A stretch of DNA of 64,000 bases from Gammaproteobacteria bacterium UBA5109 (GTDB lineage: Bacteria > Pseudomonadota > Gammaproteobacteria > Pseudomonadales > Pseudohongiellaceae): the NCBI GenBank assembly GCA_002414385.1, contig DHZH01000007.1, forward strand, positions 173,477 to 237,476, in the 5' to 3' direction. A program made the translations under genes and the position numbers. Each line of letters starts with the position of its first letter. The first letter of the stretch is position 1. This document shows positions 8,420 to 18,239 of this stretch, one piece after another. Under the pieces are notes generated by a model that saw only the letters and a list, made by a program, of their open reading frames with translations, had not been told where the DNA came from and made no database searches.

Positions 8420-8455
8420 AAAAAAAGGCCTCACTCCGTGAGACCTTTTCTTTTT
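8420..8455. terminator. Second, back-to-back terminator hairpin
   Basis: An A-tract and GGCCTCAC pair with GTGAGACC and a T-tract, with one C-A mismatch and a TCC loop. It probably serves both the pcaF transcript and the convergent genes on the minus strand. Confidence 0.75.
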
Positions 8456-8538
8456 GCAGTATAACTGCTATTTGCCTAGTGCGTAAGCAACATTTCTTAC
8501 TAACTTCTTATTACATTCCACTTTCTACATGCCACTTC

Positions 8539-9285
8539 CTACATGCCACAGGGACGCGGATCCCAGCCACCCGGTGCCTCTTCACGAATGAAGTGCGAAC
8601 TGGTGACAAAGTCTGTTCTGAGATAAGTCGGATCATGCACGATTACAGTAGCAACCAGCCACTCCTGACCTGTTGGATCCTCAAACACATCATAGTATTC
8701 AGTCAGCGTTGCATTTTCACTGACCGGTGCGCCATTGGAACGTAACCAGGCAGCAGTCAGGTGAGAAGTTTCAACTTTCAGAGAGCCATATTGCCCTTCC
8801 TGCCCCATTGCCGGTGCCGCATCATATTCCCATTCAGCCACGGAATAGCCCTGCAGGCTGTGTGGAGCACTTGCCGGAGGTGGTTCCTCATTGAAGAGAA
8901 AACGACGCGTTTGCTGACCATAGTCAGTTTCAATAGTCAGCACATCATCTGATTCCCAGTTCACTCGAATACGCAGCGGTTGACGCATCACACCGGCAGC
9001 ACCGTATTGCAGACAGGAACCGACCATGTCTTCTTCCCAGGCCTGTCCGACTTGTTCAGCCAGATCATTGTAGGGGATACTGGTAAAGTCGCCTTTTTCA
9101 GCAACCCGCATACGCCACAGCCAGTCTTCATTAACATAAGCCATCCACTGACCTTCCAGTCTGTCCAGACCAATCGGGGCAGCATCACGGGGGGACTCCA
9201 TCATGTCATCCTGAGCGAACAAGGATGTTGTCAGTACTGTAGCACCCAGCAAGGTTGCAAATTTTGAAAACCTTTTTATTGTCAT
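8539..9285 (-). CDS. Exported protein of unknown function
   Basis: 248 residues with a Sec-type signal peptide (KRFSKFATLLGATVLTTSLFA, cut near residue 24). The mature part has alternating short strands rich in Trp and acidic residues (GQWMAYVNEDWLWRMRV, LTIETDYGQQTRRFLF), suggesting a periplasmic beta-rich domain. I do not recognise the family. Ribosome binding site AGGAG with 7-nt spacing. It follows the MBL-fold gene by 9 bp on the same strand and resembles other exported proteins in this window that sit beside DUF6152 genes, so a shared envelope role is possible. Confidence 0.75.
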   Translation of the reverse strand: MTIKRFSKFATLLGATVLTTSLFAQDDMMESPRDAAPIGLDRLEGQWMAYVNEDWLWRMRVAEKGDFTSIPYNDLAEQVGQAWEEDMVGSCLQYGAAGVMRQPLRIRVNWESDDVLTIETDYGQQTRRFLFNEEPPPASAPHSLQGYSVAEWEYDAAPAMGQEGQYGSLKVETSHLTAAWLRSNGAPVSENATLTEYYDVFEDPTGQEWLVATVIVHDPTYLRTDFVTSSHFIREEAPGGWDPRPCGM

Positions 9286-9294
9286 TATCTACTC

Positions 9295-10290
9295 CTACAT
9301 TTCGCTCAAATTAGTATAAATGGCAGTAATGAAATCTTCAGTAGAGACGAAGCCATTACCGTAGCGGCCGTCATAGTCGCTGGACGGGCCTGCTTCAAGA
9401 ATTTCTTCCAGGTCCATTCCTTCGTCCATGTAAAACTGTACACGGTCACGGATGATAGTCAGCATATCGCGATATTCCACTACATCAGCTTCGTCTGCCA
9501 GTCGTCCGTGGCCACTGATAACCATGGTGCCGCCTTCCTGCTGCGCACGGGGGACAGTGATACGAATAATCTGGTTCAAGCCGTCTATATAACCATTCAC
9601 GTGGCCACGATTTTCCAGATCGATGAAGGGATAGCCTTCGGTGAAATAAATATCACCGGTGCTGATAACATCCGATTTACGGAAAAACACCATGGTATCG
9701 CCATTTGTATGGGCACGACCCTGATAAAGCAGCTCAATCGGCTCATCGTTAAAGAACAGGTCATAATGGTCACCCAGGTACACTTCTGTCGGCCAGGTTT
9801 CAAAAGGTTGCCCGGAAACAGCCATACCCAGCATGACATTTTCATGCGCGATAACTTCAGCACCCGGATTAAAAGTAGCGCTTACATCACGTGCTTCATT
9901 ACCGGCAACAACCGTGTAACCGGCTTCACGAATAATCTGGTTGCCGCCGACGTGGTCGCCATGACCGTGAGTATTGATTACATATTGAATATCTTTGCCA
10001 GGTGCCAGACGTTCAATTTCCGCCAGCAATTTGGGAGCCATTCCGGCAAACTGGGTATCAACGACCAGTACGCCTTCATCACCAATCTGTACAGTGACAT
10101 TGCCACCGGCACCGGTCAGTACCCATACATTGCCCTGTACGTAGTAGGATTTCACCTCGACGTCAGAAAAATCCTGCTGGGCGAAAGCAGAACCTGTCAG
10201 TGCTGCCGCCAATACACAGGCACCAATAACCTTTTGCACAGGGTGATGACCGCGAATCCAGCTCTTAGTATATTTTTTGCTCATTTTCAT
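9295..10290 (-). CDS. Exported MBL-fold metallo-hydrolase
   Basis: A periplasmic metallo-beta-lactamase-fold hydrolase: signal peptide ending SAFAQQ, then the zinc motif THGHGDHVGG, further His ligands in YQGRAHTNGDT and the C-terminal ISGHGRLAD. Substrate unknown; it belongs to the broad glyoxalase-II/lactonase-like group. The frame extends upstream to a TTG at 10305, but ATG 10290 has GGAG 4 nt ahead and is used. It forms a two-gene unit with the downstream unknown exported gene. Confidence 0.85.
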   Translation of the reverse strand: MKMSKKYTKSWIRGHHPVQKVIGACVLAAALTGSAFAQQDFSDVEVKSYYVQGNVWVLTGAGGNVTVQIGDEGVLVVDTQFAGMAPKLLAEIERLAPGKDIQYVINTHGHGDHVGGNQIIREAGYTVVAGNEARDVSATFNPGAEVIAHENVMLGMAVSGQPFETWPTEVYLGDHYDLFFNDEPIELLYQGRAHTNGDTMVFFRKSDVISTGDIYFTEGYPFIDLENRGHVNGYIDGLNQIIRITVPRAQQEGGTMVISGHGRLADEADVVEYRDMLTIIRDRVQFYMDEGMDLEEILEAGPSSDYDGRYGNGFVSTEDFITAIYTNLSEM

Positions 10291-10506
10291 TGACTCCAAA
10301 AACAATATTTACCTTACGACATCCATAAATTCTGGTCGGTTTTTCTAACGCCGGGTTGTATTCGACACAGCATGAAACGCCATGGCACAAGGAAGCTCAG
10401 AACTTGGAGTTGCGGAATGGTTTTCCCCTTGGGCAAATGCATTACTGGCTGAACCCCTCCCCCAGATTGAGGACTTCTTGAAAATCTAAAAGCGTTATTC
10501 GAAAAA

Positions 10507-10539
10507 AACACTAACGGCTTTATACAAGCCGTTAGTGTT
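10507..10539 (-). terminator. Terminator of the DUF6152 gene
   Basis: AACACTAACGGCTT and its exact complement, separated by TATAC, give a perfect 14-bp stem. On the minus strand it is followed by a T-run (the A-run at 10502-10508 on plus). Confidence 0.88.
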
Positions 10540-10590
10540 GGATTATTATTCTAATAAAGAATATTACCGGCAAACACCGGAATTATTCTG

Positions 10591-10995
10591 TTAATCGAAG
10601 TCACCTTCCCACTCGAAGTCACCATCAACTACTTCAAGTCTCTGCATACGCAGACGATGATCTTCAGGGTTACGACCTGGCTGACCAGTGATTCGTACCC
10701 GGTCACCCGGTTTCAGGCTTGAACGGTCAACTGAACCGGCCAGTGCACTGGCACCGCCCCACTCAACTGCCCAGCGCTGATTCTCGCCGGTTTCTTCATC
10801 AGTTACCATGACATGGACAAATGAATGCGGGTTACGGAACAGGAACTGAACCATTACACCTTCAATTGTGTCCGACTCATCCATGATGTAGGTAGCCGGG
10901 AACGAGTGATGCGCATAGACCGCACCGGATGCAAACAAGGTAAAACCCAGTGACAGCACAAACGCGGTAAGTAAGTTTTGTTTGCGTTGTTTCAT
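10591..10995 (-). CDS. Exported DUF6152-type protein
   Basis: 134 residues with a signal peptide cut after YAHHS. The HHSFPATYIMDES opening and RNPHSFVHVMV stretch are the hallmarks of the family I know as DUF6152, small periplasmic beta-barrel proteins of unknown function. A GTG extends the frame to 11043, but ATG 10995 has GAGGAG 7 nt upstream. A second member lies at 21198. It is monocistronic, with its own terminator. Confidence 0.75.
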   Translation of the reverse strand: MKQRKQNLLTAFVLSLGFTLFASGAVYAHHSFPATYIMDESDTIEGVMVQFLFRNPHSFVHVMVTDEETGENQRWAVEWGGASALAGSVDRSSLKPGDRVRITGQPGRNPEDHRLRMQRLEVVDGDFEWEGDFD

Positions 10996-11326
10996 AATCA
11001 ATCTCCTCGATAAAGTGTCTGGTGAATTTGGCGTCTTAGACACCTTATTATCAGTTAGACGTTAAAACAGCCACCACACCAACTGCTTTTGCCGATTTCA
11101 GAGTATTTAGTTACTCGCTCACGACGATCAATAATACCCTCTTACACCCAGTGAAAACAAGCGACTCACCAGGACCATACATGATTTCATGGTAGGGATA
11201 CAGTGTGTTCATTGCAATGTGCATAAGGCATAATCCACAGTTATTCCACACTTCTCATCCAGCCTGCATAAAAGCGCCCTGATTTGCTTATTTTATATTT
11301 TGTTAACTCTGATTTAAGGACTTTAT
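10996..11326. other. 331-bp gap, promoter regions only
   Basis: Between the divergent DUF6152 gene and xthA. AT-rich with TTGTTAACT and TTATATTT tracts near xthA that could serve as promoter. I see no further gene or repeat. Confidence 0.5.
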
Positions 11327-12091
11327 ATGAAGTTAATTTCCTGGAACGTCAATGGTATTCGAGCCATCGTAAAAAAAGGCTTTATTGAACAGATCAAGGA
11401 ACTGGCGCCGGATATACTTTGTCTGCAGGAAACCAAAGCACAGCCCGACCAGGTAATCGAAGCTTTGCAGGCCCTTGAAGGCTATGAAATATTTGCCAAT
11501 TCGGCGGATAAAAAAGGCTATTCAGGCACAGCCATCCTGAGTAAAAGAACTCCCGACTCGATTACTTATGACATGAATAATGCCGAACATGACCAGGAAG
11601 GCCGGGTTATTTGCGCAGATTATGGAAAATTTTCCCTGGTGACTGTCTATACCCCGAATTCAGGCAGTGAACTGAAGCGTCTGGACTACCGCCAGTCATG
11701 GGACAGGGACTTCCTTAACTACCTGAAAAAACTGGAGAAAAACAAGCCCTTGATCATTTGCGGTGATCTCAATGTTGCCCATCGTGATATTGACCTTGCT
11801 CGCCCCAAGGCCAATTACAATAAAAGTGCCGGCTTTATGCAGGAAGAAATTGACGGCATTGAAAATCTCACTCAGGCGGATTTTGTCGATACTTTCCGTC
11901 ATTTAAACCCGGAAAGCATCAAATACAGCTGGTGGAGCTACCGCGCCGGGGCCAGGGCCCGGAATGTGGGCTGGAGAATTGATTACTTTCTGGCTTCACG
12001 CGGGCTACTGGGCCAGGTTAAAAACAGTGAGGTGCTGGACCAGGTGATGGGTTCCGACCACTGTCCGGTAATGCTGGAACTGAAAACCTGA
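11327..12091 (+). CDS. xthA: Exodeoxyribonuclease III / AP endonuclease
   Basis: Base-excision repair enzyme that incises abasic sites and has 3'-5' exonuclease activity. 254 residues with all exonuclease III motifs: ISWNVNGIRA, LCLQETKA, CGDLNVAH, the active-site Asp in RIDYFLAS, and GSDHCPVML at the end. It resembles the ExoA/APE1-like branch more than E. coli XthA. Convergent with oadB; the space between them holds a tandem repeat instead of a clear terminator. Confidence 0.93.
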   Translation: MKLISWNVNGIRAIVKKGFIEQIKELAPDILCLQETKAQPDQVIEALQALEGYEIFANSADKKGYSGTAILSKRTPDSITYDMNNAEHDQEGRVICADYGKFSLVTVYTPNSGSELKRLDYRQSWDRDFLNYLKKLEKNKPLIICGDLNVAHRDIDLARPKANYNKSAGFMQEEIDGIENLTQADFVDTFRHLNPESIKYSWWSYRAGARARNVGWRIDYFLASRGLLGQVKNSEVLDQVMGSDHCPVMLELKT

Positions 12092-12113
12092 ACCTTGCAG
12101 GTGCCCCGATCCG

Positions 12114-12163
12114 GAAGCCTTTAGCTGCCCAAGAAGCCTTTAGCCCTCGAGGAAGCCTTTAGC
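12114..12163. repeat. Three tandem copies of a 19-bp unit at the 3' end of oadB
   Basis: GAAGCCTTTAGC begins at 12114, 12133 and 12152, spaced exactly 19 bp. The third copy spans the oadB stop codon (12159-12161, minus strand), so the gene's own 3' end and stop seem to have been duplicated outward. Confidence 0.8.
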
Positions 12164-13328
12164 CCCCGAGATAAGACAGCATCACGCCGGCGGCAACGGC
12201 TGAGCCGATAACACCTGCCACATTCGGCCCCATGGCATGCATCAACAGGAAGTTCTGCGGATTGGCTTCCAGTCCGACTTTATTGGCCACACGAGCTGCC
12301 ATTGGCACGGCGGATACCCCGGCTGCACCAATCAGCGGGTTTATCGGTGTGACTGTCATTCGATTCATCAGTTTAGCCATCAATACCCCACAGGCAGTGC
12401 CGATGCCAAAAGCCACAATACCCAATAGCAGGATGCCCAGAGTTTCAACATTCAGGAACTCTTCAGAACTCAGTTTTGAGCCAACACCGAGGCCCAGAAA
12501 AATGGTGGTGATATTGATCAGGGCATTTTGTGTGGTATCACTCAGACGCTCGACCACCTTGCTTTCCCGCATCAGGTTACCAAAACAGAACATCCCCAAT
12601 AGTGGTGCTGCACTCGGCAGGAACAGGGCCACCAGAATTAACAGACACAGGGGAAAGATAATCTTCTCGACCTGGGATACATGGCGTAACTGATGCATGG
12701 CTATCTTGCGTTCCTCGACAGTGGTCAGCGCCTTCATGATCGGTGGCTGTATCAAGGGTACCAGTGCCATATAGGAATATGCCGCAACCGCAATCGCGCC
12801 GAGTAAATCCGGTGCCAGACGACTGGAGACAAAAATGGCTGTCGGTCCGTCTGCCCCACCAATGATACCGATAGCAGCGGCATCAGCGAGGCTGAAATCC
12901 ATAATCCCGGCAGCACTGAGCCCTACTGCCCCCAATACTGTCGTGAAAATACCGAACTGGGCTGCCGCGCCCAGAAACAGGGTTTTCGGGTTGGCCAGCA
13001 GCGGACCAAAGTCCGTCATGGCTCCCACGCCCATGAAAATGATCAGCGGGAACATCCCGGTAGCAATTCCGGCCTCATAGATGTAATAAAGAATGCCGCC
13101 CGGGCTGGCCAGATGGCCGGCCGCATCATAGACCGGTTCAGCCAGAAAACCGGCGCCAGGGACATTGACCAGAATTGCGCCCATACCTATCGGTAAAAGC
13201 AGCAAGGGCTCAAAGCCTTTCCTGATAGCCAGAAATATCAGCACCAGACCGACCAGAATCATGACAAACTGGCCGGACTCCAGCTGATACAGTCCTGAAT
13301 CCCGGAATAACTGAAGTAAACTATCCAA
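12159..13328 (-). CDS. oadB: Oxaloacetate decarboxylase sodium pump, beta subunit
   Basis: The integral membrane subunit that decarboxylates carboxybiotin and exports Na+. 389 residues with about nine to eleven hydrophobic segments, the conserved GGADGPTAIFVSSRLAP, and the C-terminal NFLLMHAMGPNVAGVIGSAVAAGVM. Third gene of oadG-oadA-oadB, 9 bp after oadA. Confidence 0.92.
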   Translation of the reverse strand: MDSLLQLFRDSGLYQLESGQFVMILVGLVLIFLAIRKGFEPLLLLPIGMGAILVNVPGAGFLAEPVYDAAGHLASPGGILYYIYEAGIATGMFPLIIFMGVGAMTDFGPLLANPKTLFLGAAAQFGIFTTVLGAVGLSAAGIMDFSLADAAAIGIIGGADGPTAIFVSSRLAPDLLGAIAVAAYSYMALVPLIQPPIMKALTTVEERKIAMHQLRHVSQVEKIIFPLCLLILVALFLPSAAPLLGMFCFGNLMRESKVVERLSDTTQNALINITTIFLGLGVGSKLSSEEFLNVETLGILLLGIVAFGIGTACGVLMAKLMNRMTVTPINPLIGAAGVSAVPMAARVANKVGLEANPQNFLLMHAMGPNVAGVIGSAVAAGVMLSYLGG

Positions 13329-13337
13329 GCTGAATCC

Positions 13338-15128
13338 TTAAGAAATGGTGAGCAGAACGTCGCCCACGGAAACGGCATTGCCTTCAGCCACATCTATACT
13401 CTGAATGACTCCGCCTCTGGAGGCTTTGACTTCGGTTTCCATTTTCATGGCTTCGAGGATAATCATTACATCCCCTTCAGCAACAGACTGCCCGACTGTG
13501 ACATTGATCTTGAAAATATTACCTGACAGAGGCGCATTCATTGCTTCAGCTTTACCTGAAGCCTTGGGCGCGGCGGCGGGAGCACTACTAGCTACTGGTG
13601 CCAGACCGGTGACATCTCCACCTTCACTGACCTGCACAACATAGGATTCACCATTGACACTGACTGTATAGACACTGGCGTCGCCAGCTTTGGCAGCCGG
13701 TGCCGGTGCTGCTGTGCTTTCTTCCCCGGTCGGTGCCGGTTCAAAAGCATCCGGATTGCCGCGGTTCTTGAGGAATTTAAGTCCGATTTCCGGAAACAGG
13801 GCATAAGTCAGAACATCATCAACTTCCCGCTCTCCTTCCTCAAGTTTGATACCCTCTTCTTTGGCTTTCTTTCTCAGTTCTTCAGTCAGACGCTCCATTT
13901 CCGGTTTCAGCAGGTCAGCCGGGCGACAGGTAATGGGCTCAGCCCCGTCAAGCACTTTGGCCTGCAACTCCTTGTTCATGGGCGCCGGTGTCGAACCATA
14001 TTCCCCCTTGAGAATCCCGGCTGTTTCCTTGGTGATGGTTTTATAGCGCTCACCGGTCAATACATTAATGACAGCCTGGGTGCCGACAATCTGTGAGGTT
14101 GGCGTTACCAGGGCAATGCTGCCCAGGTCTTCCCGTACGCGGGGAATTTCTTCCAGCACTTCTGCCATCTTTTCCGAGGCCTGCTGATCGCGCAACTGGT
14201 TTTCCATGTTGGTGAGCATGCCACCCGGTACCTGGGCCAGCAGAATACGGGCATCAACTCCCTTCAGTGCGCCCTCAAACTTGGCATATTTTTTTCTGAC
14301 CACACGGAAATATTCGGCAATCTCAGCCAGCAGCTCCAGGTTCAGACCCGGGTCGCCGGGACGATTATGCAGCATTGCATTGACGGTTTCTGTCGGCGAA
14401 TGTCCATAGGTCATACTCATCGAGGAAATCGCCGTATCCACATTATCAATGCCGGCTTCAACCTGCTTGAGAATCGTCGGCACAGACAGCCCGGTGGTGG
14501 CATGAGACTGTGAGTGAATCGGCAGGGAAGTTTCTTCTTTCAGACGTTTGACAAGTTCATAGGCATCATAGGGATGCAGCAGGCCAGCCATGTCCTTGAT
14601 GCAGATGGAGTCGGAACCCATGTCCTCAAGCTTTTTCGCCAGATCAACCCAGGTGTCAATATTATGCACCGGGCTCAGGGTATAGGATAAAGTGCCCTGG
14701 GCATGTTTGCCGATTTCCTTGACCGCCTTGATAGCAGTTTCCATATTTCGGGCATCATTCATGGCGTCAAAAATACGGAACACATCTACGCCATTGGTTG
14801 CCGCTCTTTCACAGAACTTGATCACCACATCATCGGCATAGTGACGGTAACCCAGAATGTTCTGGGCCCGGAACAGCATCTGATGACGGGTGTTGGGGAT
14901 GGCTTTCTTCAGTTCACGTATACGATGCCAGGGATCTTCACCCAGATAGCGGATACATGAATCAAAAGTGGCTCCGCCCCAGGTTTCGACTGACCAGAAA
15001 CCGACTTCATCAATTTTGTCGGCAATGGGCAGCATGTCTTCAAGGCGTAAGCGTGTTGCAAACAATGATTGATGGGCGTCTCGTAAAACAAGCTCTGTAA
15101 TTCCTACCGGATCTCTATCTTGAATCAT
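13338..15128 (-). CDS. oadA: Oxaloacetate decarboxylase sodium pump, alpha subunit (biotin carrier)
   Basis: Carboxyltransferase that moves CO2 from oxaloacetate to biotin. The N-terminal HMGL-like barrel has LRDAHQSLFATRLR and CIKDMAGLLHPYDAYEL; a conserved carboxylase domain follows. An Ala/Pro-rich linker leads to the biotinyl domain, with biotin-accepting Lys562 in EAMKMETEV. 596 residues, full length. It lies 30 bp after oadG and 9 bp before oadB. Confidence 0.94.
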   Translation of the reverse strand: MIQDRDPVGITELVLRDAHQSLFATRLRLEDMLPIADKIDEVGFWSVETWGGATFDSCIRYLGEDPWHRIRELKKAIPNTRHQMLFRAQNILGYRHYADDVVIKFCERAATNGVDVFRIFDAMNDARNMETAIKAVKEIGKHAQGTLSYTLSPVHNIDTWVDLAKKLEDMGSDSICIKDMAGLLHPYDAYELVKRLKEETSLPIHSQSHATTGLSVPTILKQVEAGIDNVDTAISSMSMTYGHSPTETVNAMLHNRPGDPGLNLELLAEIAEYFRVVRKKYAKFEGALKGVDARILLAQVPGGMLTNMENQLRDQQASEKMAEVLEEIPRVREDLGSIALVTPTSQIVGTQAVINVLTGERYKTITKETAGILKGEYGSTPAPMNKELQAKVLDGAEPITCRPADLLKPEMERLTEELRKKAKEEGIKLEEGEREVDDVLTYALFPEIGLKFLKNRGNPDAFEPAPTGEESTAAPAPAAKAGDASVYTVSVNGESYVVQVSEGGDVTGLAPVASSAPAAAPKASGKAEAMNAPLSGNIFKINVTVGQSVAEGDVMIILEAMKMETEVKASRGGVIQSIDVAEGNAVSVGDVLLTIS

Positions 15129-15158
15129 GGCTCAACTCTGTTAATTAGGTACTTTGAC

Positions 15159-15404
15159 TTATTTTTTGTTCGATCGGTGTGCGTGTATTGCAGCAGAGAT
15201 CACAGCCAGCAGTGTTTGCTGATCCTGTTGTGATGCCCGGGAAGTGCCTTTTGGGGTAGTGGGAACGGGTTCAGGCAGGTATTTTTGTACCACTGATGAC
15301 ATGCCGGTAGTAACAACTACCAGTAAGGTCAGGAACACAAATACGGTTCCCATCCCCAGCAGCATCAGACTAAAACCTTCAGTAATTAAGTTTTCGGTTC
15401 CCAC
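15159..15404 (-). CDS. oadG: Oxaloacetate decarboxylase sodium pump, gamma subunit
   Basis: 81 residues starting from GTG (MGTENLITEGFSLMLLGMGTVFVFL) with one N-terminal transmembrane helix and a basic C-terminal tail, as in OadG, which anchors alpha to beta and binds Zn2+. Gene order oadGAB is the classical one. Confidence 0.88.
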   Translation of the reverse strand: MGTENLITEGFSLMLLGMGTVFVFLTLLVVVTTGMSSVVQKYLPEPVPTTPKGTSRASQQDQQTLLAVISAAIHAHRSNKK

Positions 15405-15586
15405 AACTTCTACCAGGCTGCTAAAAAGAGCGGCAATTGTACCAGAATTTTGCTTATCTTCTAGCGCTGACAGTATCTGTACTTGTCTTACGGCAGATCT
15501 CGGTATAGCTTTAAGGATTGCGGTTCAGGAGTGCAGGATCCTGGCACCTGAAATACAAAGCCTGCTTGAAGTAGCGAGAACACATC

Positions 15587-17590
15587 TTGGAAGCTGAATC
15601 TCACCTTTTTACCGAAATTCTTATCATGCTGGGTGCCTCAACCGTACTCATCACTTTTTTTTACCGGCTTAAAATTGCCCCGCTTCTGGCCTTCCTGATT
15701 GTCGGTATTGCTCTTGGTCCAACCGGACTGGCACTGGTGGAAGAATCGGAACAGCTGAGCACCATGGCGGAACTCGGTCTGGCCTTTCTGCTATTCATTC
15801 TTGGACTCGAGTTTTCATTTCCACGCCTGCTGGCACTGCGCAAAACCGTATTCAAACTTGGCAGCGTTCAGGTTGGCCTCTGTACCCTGGTCTTTTTTAT
15901 TGCGCTTTACTGGTGGGGAACAGGAAGTGAGTCGCTTGGCTGGCAGGGCGCGTTTATTATCGCCGGTGGTATTGCACTTTCTTCGACGGCAATTGTCTCC
16001 AAAGAACTGACCACTCTCGGACAACTGAACACCCGTCATGGTGAAATTGCCATCGGTATTTTACTGTTTCAGGATCTGGTTGCAGTAGGCTTGCTGATTG
16101 CCGTGCCCCTGCTTGCCGGCAATTCTGATACCCAGACACCGGCACAGATTGCCACCGTAGTCGGACAGGCTGCCGTGGTATTGGTTTTCTTTTTCCTCAG
16201 TGCACGTTTTCTATTGCCTCGACTTCTTGCCGAAGTCGCCTATCATAAATCAGATGAACTGCTGGTGCTGGCAGCGCTGGTGATTGTCCTTCTGTCAGGT
16301 TTCCTGACTGAACAGATCGGCCTGAGCATGGAACTGGGAGCTTTTGTCGCTGGCATGATGCTTGGTGATACCCGTTTCCGTCATCAGCTGGAAGCTGACA
16401 TCAGACCATTCAGGGATTTACTGCTTGGCCTGTTTTTTATCACCATCGGCATGAACGTGGATATTGCACTGCTTCAGCAATTCTGGGCCAGAATCATATT
16501 TTTCGGGCTTATGTTGCTGCTGGTCAAAACTGCTGTCATCAGCATTGCCGCGCGTTTATTAAAAGAGTCCTGGCGCTGCTCCATGACAGCGGGCATGGTA
16601 CTGGCGCAGGGGGGAGAGTTCCTGTTTGCGCTGATGGCTCTGGCTTCACGTAACAACCTGGTGCCTGCAGATGTTGCTTCCTTTATGATTTCCGTGACGA
16701 TTGTCAGCATGGTGCTGACACCGATCACCATCCGTTATGGCGCCCACTGGGTTGATAAGATTCTGCAGCAATTTGCAAAAGACACTCCCGTTGAATATCA
16801 GGAGCAACATGAAATAACCCAGCAGTATTCGAGCGGGCATGTGCTGATTCTGGGTTTTGGTCGCGTTGGTCAGACTGTCGCTCGCTTCCTGCGACCACTG
16901 GGTATTCAGTACCTGGTACTGGAGACTGACCACATCAGGATTGCCGAAGCTTCCATGGCTGGTGAGCCGGTATTCTTCGGTGATTCAACGCGTCTTGACA
17001 TACTCAAGGCTGCCAATGCCAAGGAAGCGGCAATCATCATCATCAGTTTTGATGATGCCGAAGCCGCCTGCAAGATCCTTCAGCATATTCGTCACATCAA
17101 TGCGCATGTACCGGTATTGACCCGTACCCGGGACGATGCCAACCTGAAACGCCTGACTGATATGGGCTCAACTGAAGTCATACCGGAAACCCATGAAGCA
17201 AGTCTGACACTAGTTTCCCATGCCCTGTTAATGCTGAACATTCCCAGCCAGACCATTCACGACATGATTGATAAATCACGCCGTGATCGCTACAAGATGC
17301 TCAAGGGATTTTATCATGGTGAACGGGTTGGGTTTCTGAAGAAAAACAATCAGGAATCCATTGTCGTTCATGCAGTTCGGCTGACGGAAAGTGCCTGGGC
17401 CTCCGGTAAAAAACTTACTGAAATGATTTTGCCAATGGGCCTGCACATCAGCAAAGTCTACCGGGACCAGGAAACTTTTGAAGATGACACGCTTGAAGAT
17501 GTTGAATTTCAACGTGGTGATGTCATCATCCTGAATGGCCAGATTGATGAGATTCAACTGGGTGAAGCCTACCTCTTGCGTGGCAAATAA
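15587..17590 (+). CDS. CPA2-type K+/H+ antiporter with RCK domain (KefB/KefC-like)
   Basis: 667 residues: about 12 membrane helices in the first 390 residues (LGAFVAGMMLGDTRFRHQLE is the family signature), a TrkA-N Rossmann domain from about residue 418 (VLILGFGRVGQTVARFL) and a TrkA-C domain at the end. It is a monovalent-cation/proton antiporter gated by nucleotide or glutathione adducts in relatives. The frame starts at TTG 15587; ATG 15626 is an alternative that would cut into the first helix. Upstream of carbonic anhydrase by 29 bp, which suggests linked pH or bicarbonate handling. Confidence 0.88.
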   Translation: MEAESHLFTEILIMLGASTVLITFFYRLKIAPLLAFLIVGIALGPTGLALVEESEQLSTMAELGLAFLLFILGLEFSFPRLLALRKTVFKLGSVQVGLCTLVFFIALYWWGTGSESLGWQGAFIIAGGIALSSTAIVSKELTTLGQLNTRHGEIAIGILLFQDLVAVGLLIAVPLLAGNSDTQTPAQIATVVGQAAVVLVFFFLSARFLLPRLLAEVAYHKSDELLVLAALVIVLLSGFLTEQIGLSMELGAFVAGMMLGDTRFRHQLEADIRPFRDLLLGLFFITIGMNVDIALLQQFWARIIFFGLMLLLVKTAVISIAARLLKESWRCSMTAGMVLAQGGEFLFALMALASRNNLVPADVASFMISVTIVSMVLTPITIRYGAHWVDKILQQFAKDTPVEYQEQHEITQQYSSGHVLILGFGRVGQTVARFLRPLGIQYLVLETDHIRIAEASMAGEPVFFGDSTRLDILKAANAKEAAIIIISFDDAEAACKILQHIRHINAHVPVLTRTRDDANLKRLTDMGSTEVIPETHEASLTLVSHALLMLNIPSQTIHDMIDKSRRDRYKMLKGFYHGERVGFLKKNNQESIVVHAVRLTESAWASGKKLTEMILPMGLHISKVYRDQETFEDDTLEDVEFQRGDVIILNGQIDEIQLGEAYLLRGK

Positions 17591-17619
17591 AATTAATTCA
17601 TTAGTGAAACAGGATACCA

Positions 17620-18228
17620 ATGATCAGTGCAACACAGGCATTAACAGAATTAAAGGAAGGCAATCAGCGCTTTACTGCCGGTATCAGTGAAGGCAATACA
17701 CCTCATATCCACGATATCCCGAAAGTACAGGAGCGTCAGGCCCCCTTCGCAATCATTCTGGGCTGTTCCGATTCCAGGGTTCCGGCCGAAATCGTCTTCG
17801 ATCAGGGCATGGGTGACCTTTTCGTTATCAGGATTGCCGGTAATATCGTTGCCCCTTCTCAACTTGGCAGTATTGAATTTGCTGTTGAACAGTTTGGCAC
17901 CCCGTTGGTCGTCGTACTTGGTCATTCAAGCTGCGGCGCAGTAATCGCTACCCTTGAGGATATTAAAAAGCCGTCCCCTGAAAACAGCCCCAACGTCTTT
18001 TCCATCGTCAAACGCATTCGGCCCACTGTTGAAGCCCTGCTGGGAAAGGAAACCCATACGGATGACCAGGACCTGCTGGAAAAAGCGATTCAGGCCAACA
18101 TCCTCGCTTCTGTCGAACAGTTAAAAAATGAATCACCACTGTTAAAAGCTTTTATTGAGAAAAAACAGTTACTGATCGTCGGTGCTGAATATTCTCTCAA
18201 TACCGGCAAAGTCACTTTTATAGATTAA
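17620..18228 (+). CDS. can: Beta-class carbonic anhydrase
   Basis: Interconverts CO2 and bicarbonate in the cytoplasm. 202 residues; the Zn ligands are Cys49 (CSDSRVP), His102 and Cys105 (GHSSCGAV), with the catalytic Asp51-Arg53 dyad. It lies directly after the Kef-type antiporter and is probably co-transcribed with it and with the next lipoprotein gene. Confidence 0.93.
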   Translation: MISATQALTELKEGNQRFTAGISEGNTPHIHDIPKVQERQAPFAIILGCSDSRVPAEIVFDQGMGDLFVIRIAGNIVAPSQLGSIEFAVEQFGTPLVVVLGHSSCGAVIATLEDIKKPSPENSPNVFSIVKRIRPTVEALLGKETHTDDQDLLEKAIQANILASVEQLKNESPLLKAFIEKKQLLIVGAEYSLNTGKVTFID

Positions 18229-18239
18229 GACAAAAACTT

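Noticed and set aside
9508..10293. 261-residue open frame opposite the MBL-fold gene
   Set aside because: The MBL-fold gene on the other strand has all family motifs and a signal peptide; this one has neither.
10314..10511. 65-residue open frame between DUF6152 and MBL-fold genes
   Set aside because: It overlaps the terminator hairpin at 10507-10539, lacks a ribosome binding site and has no protein-like features.
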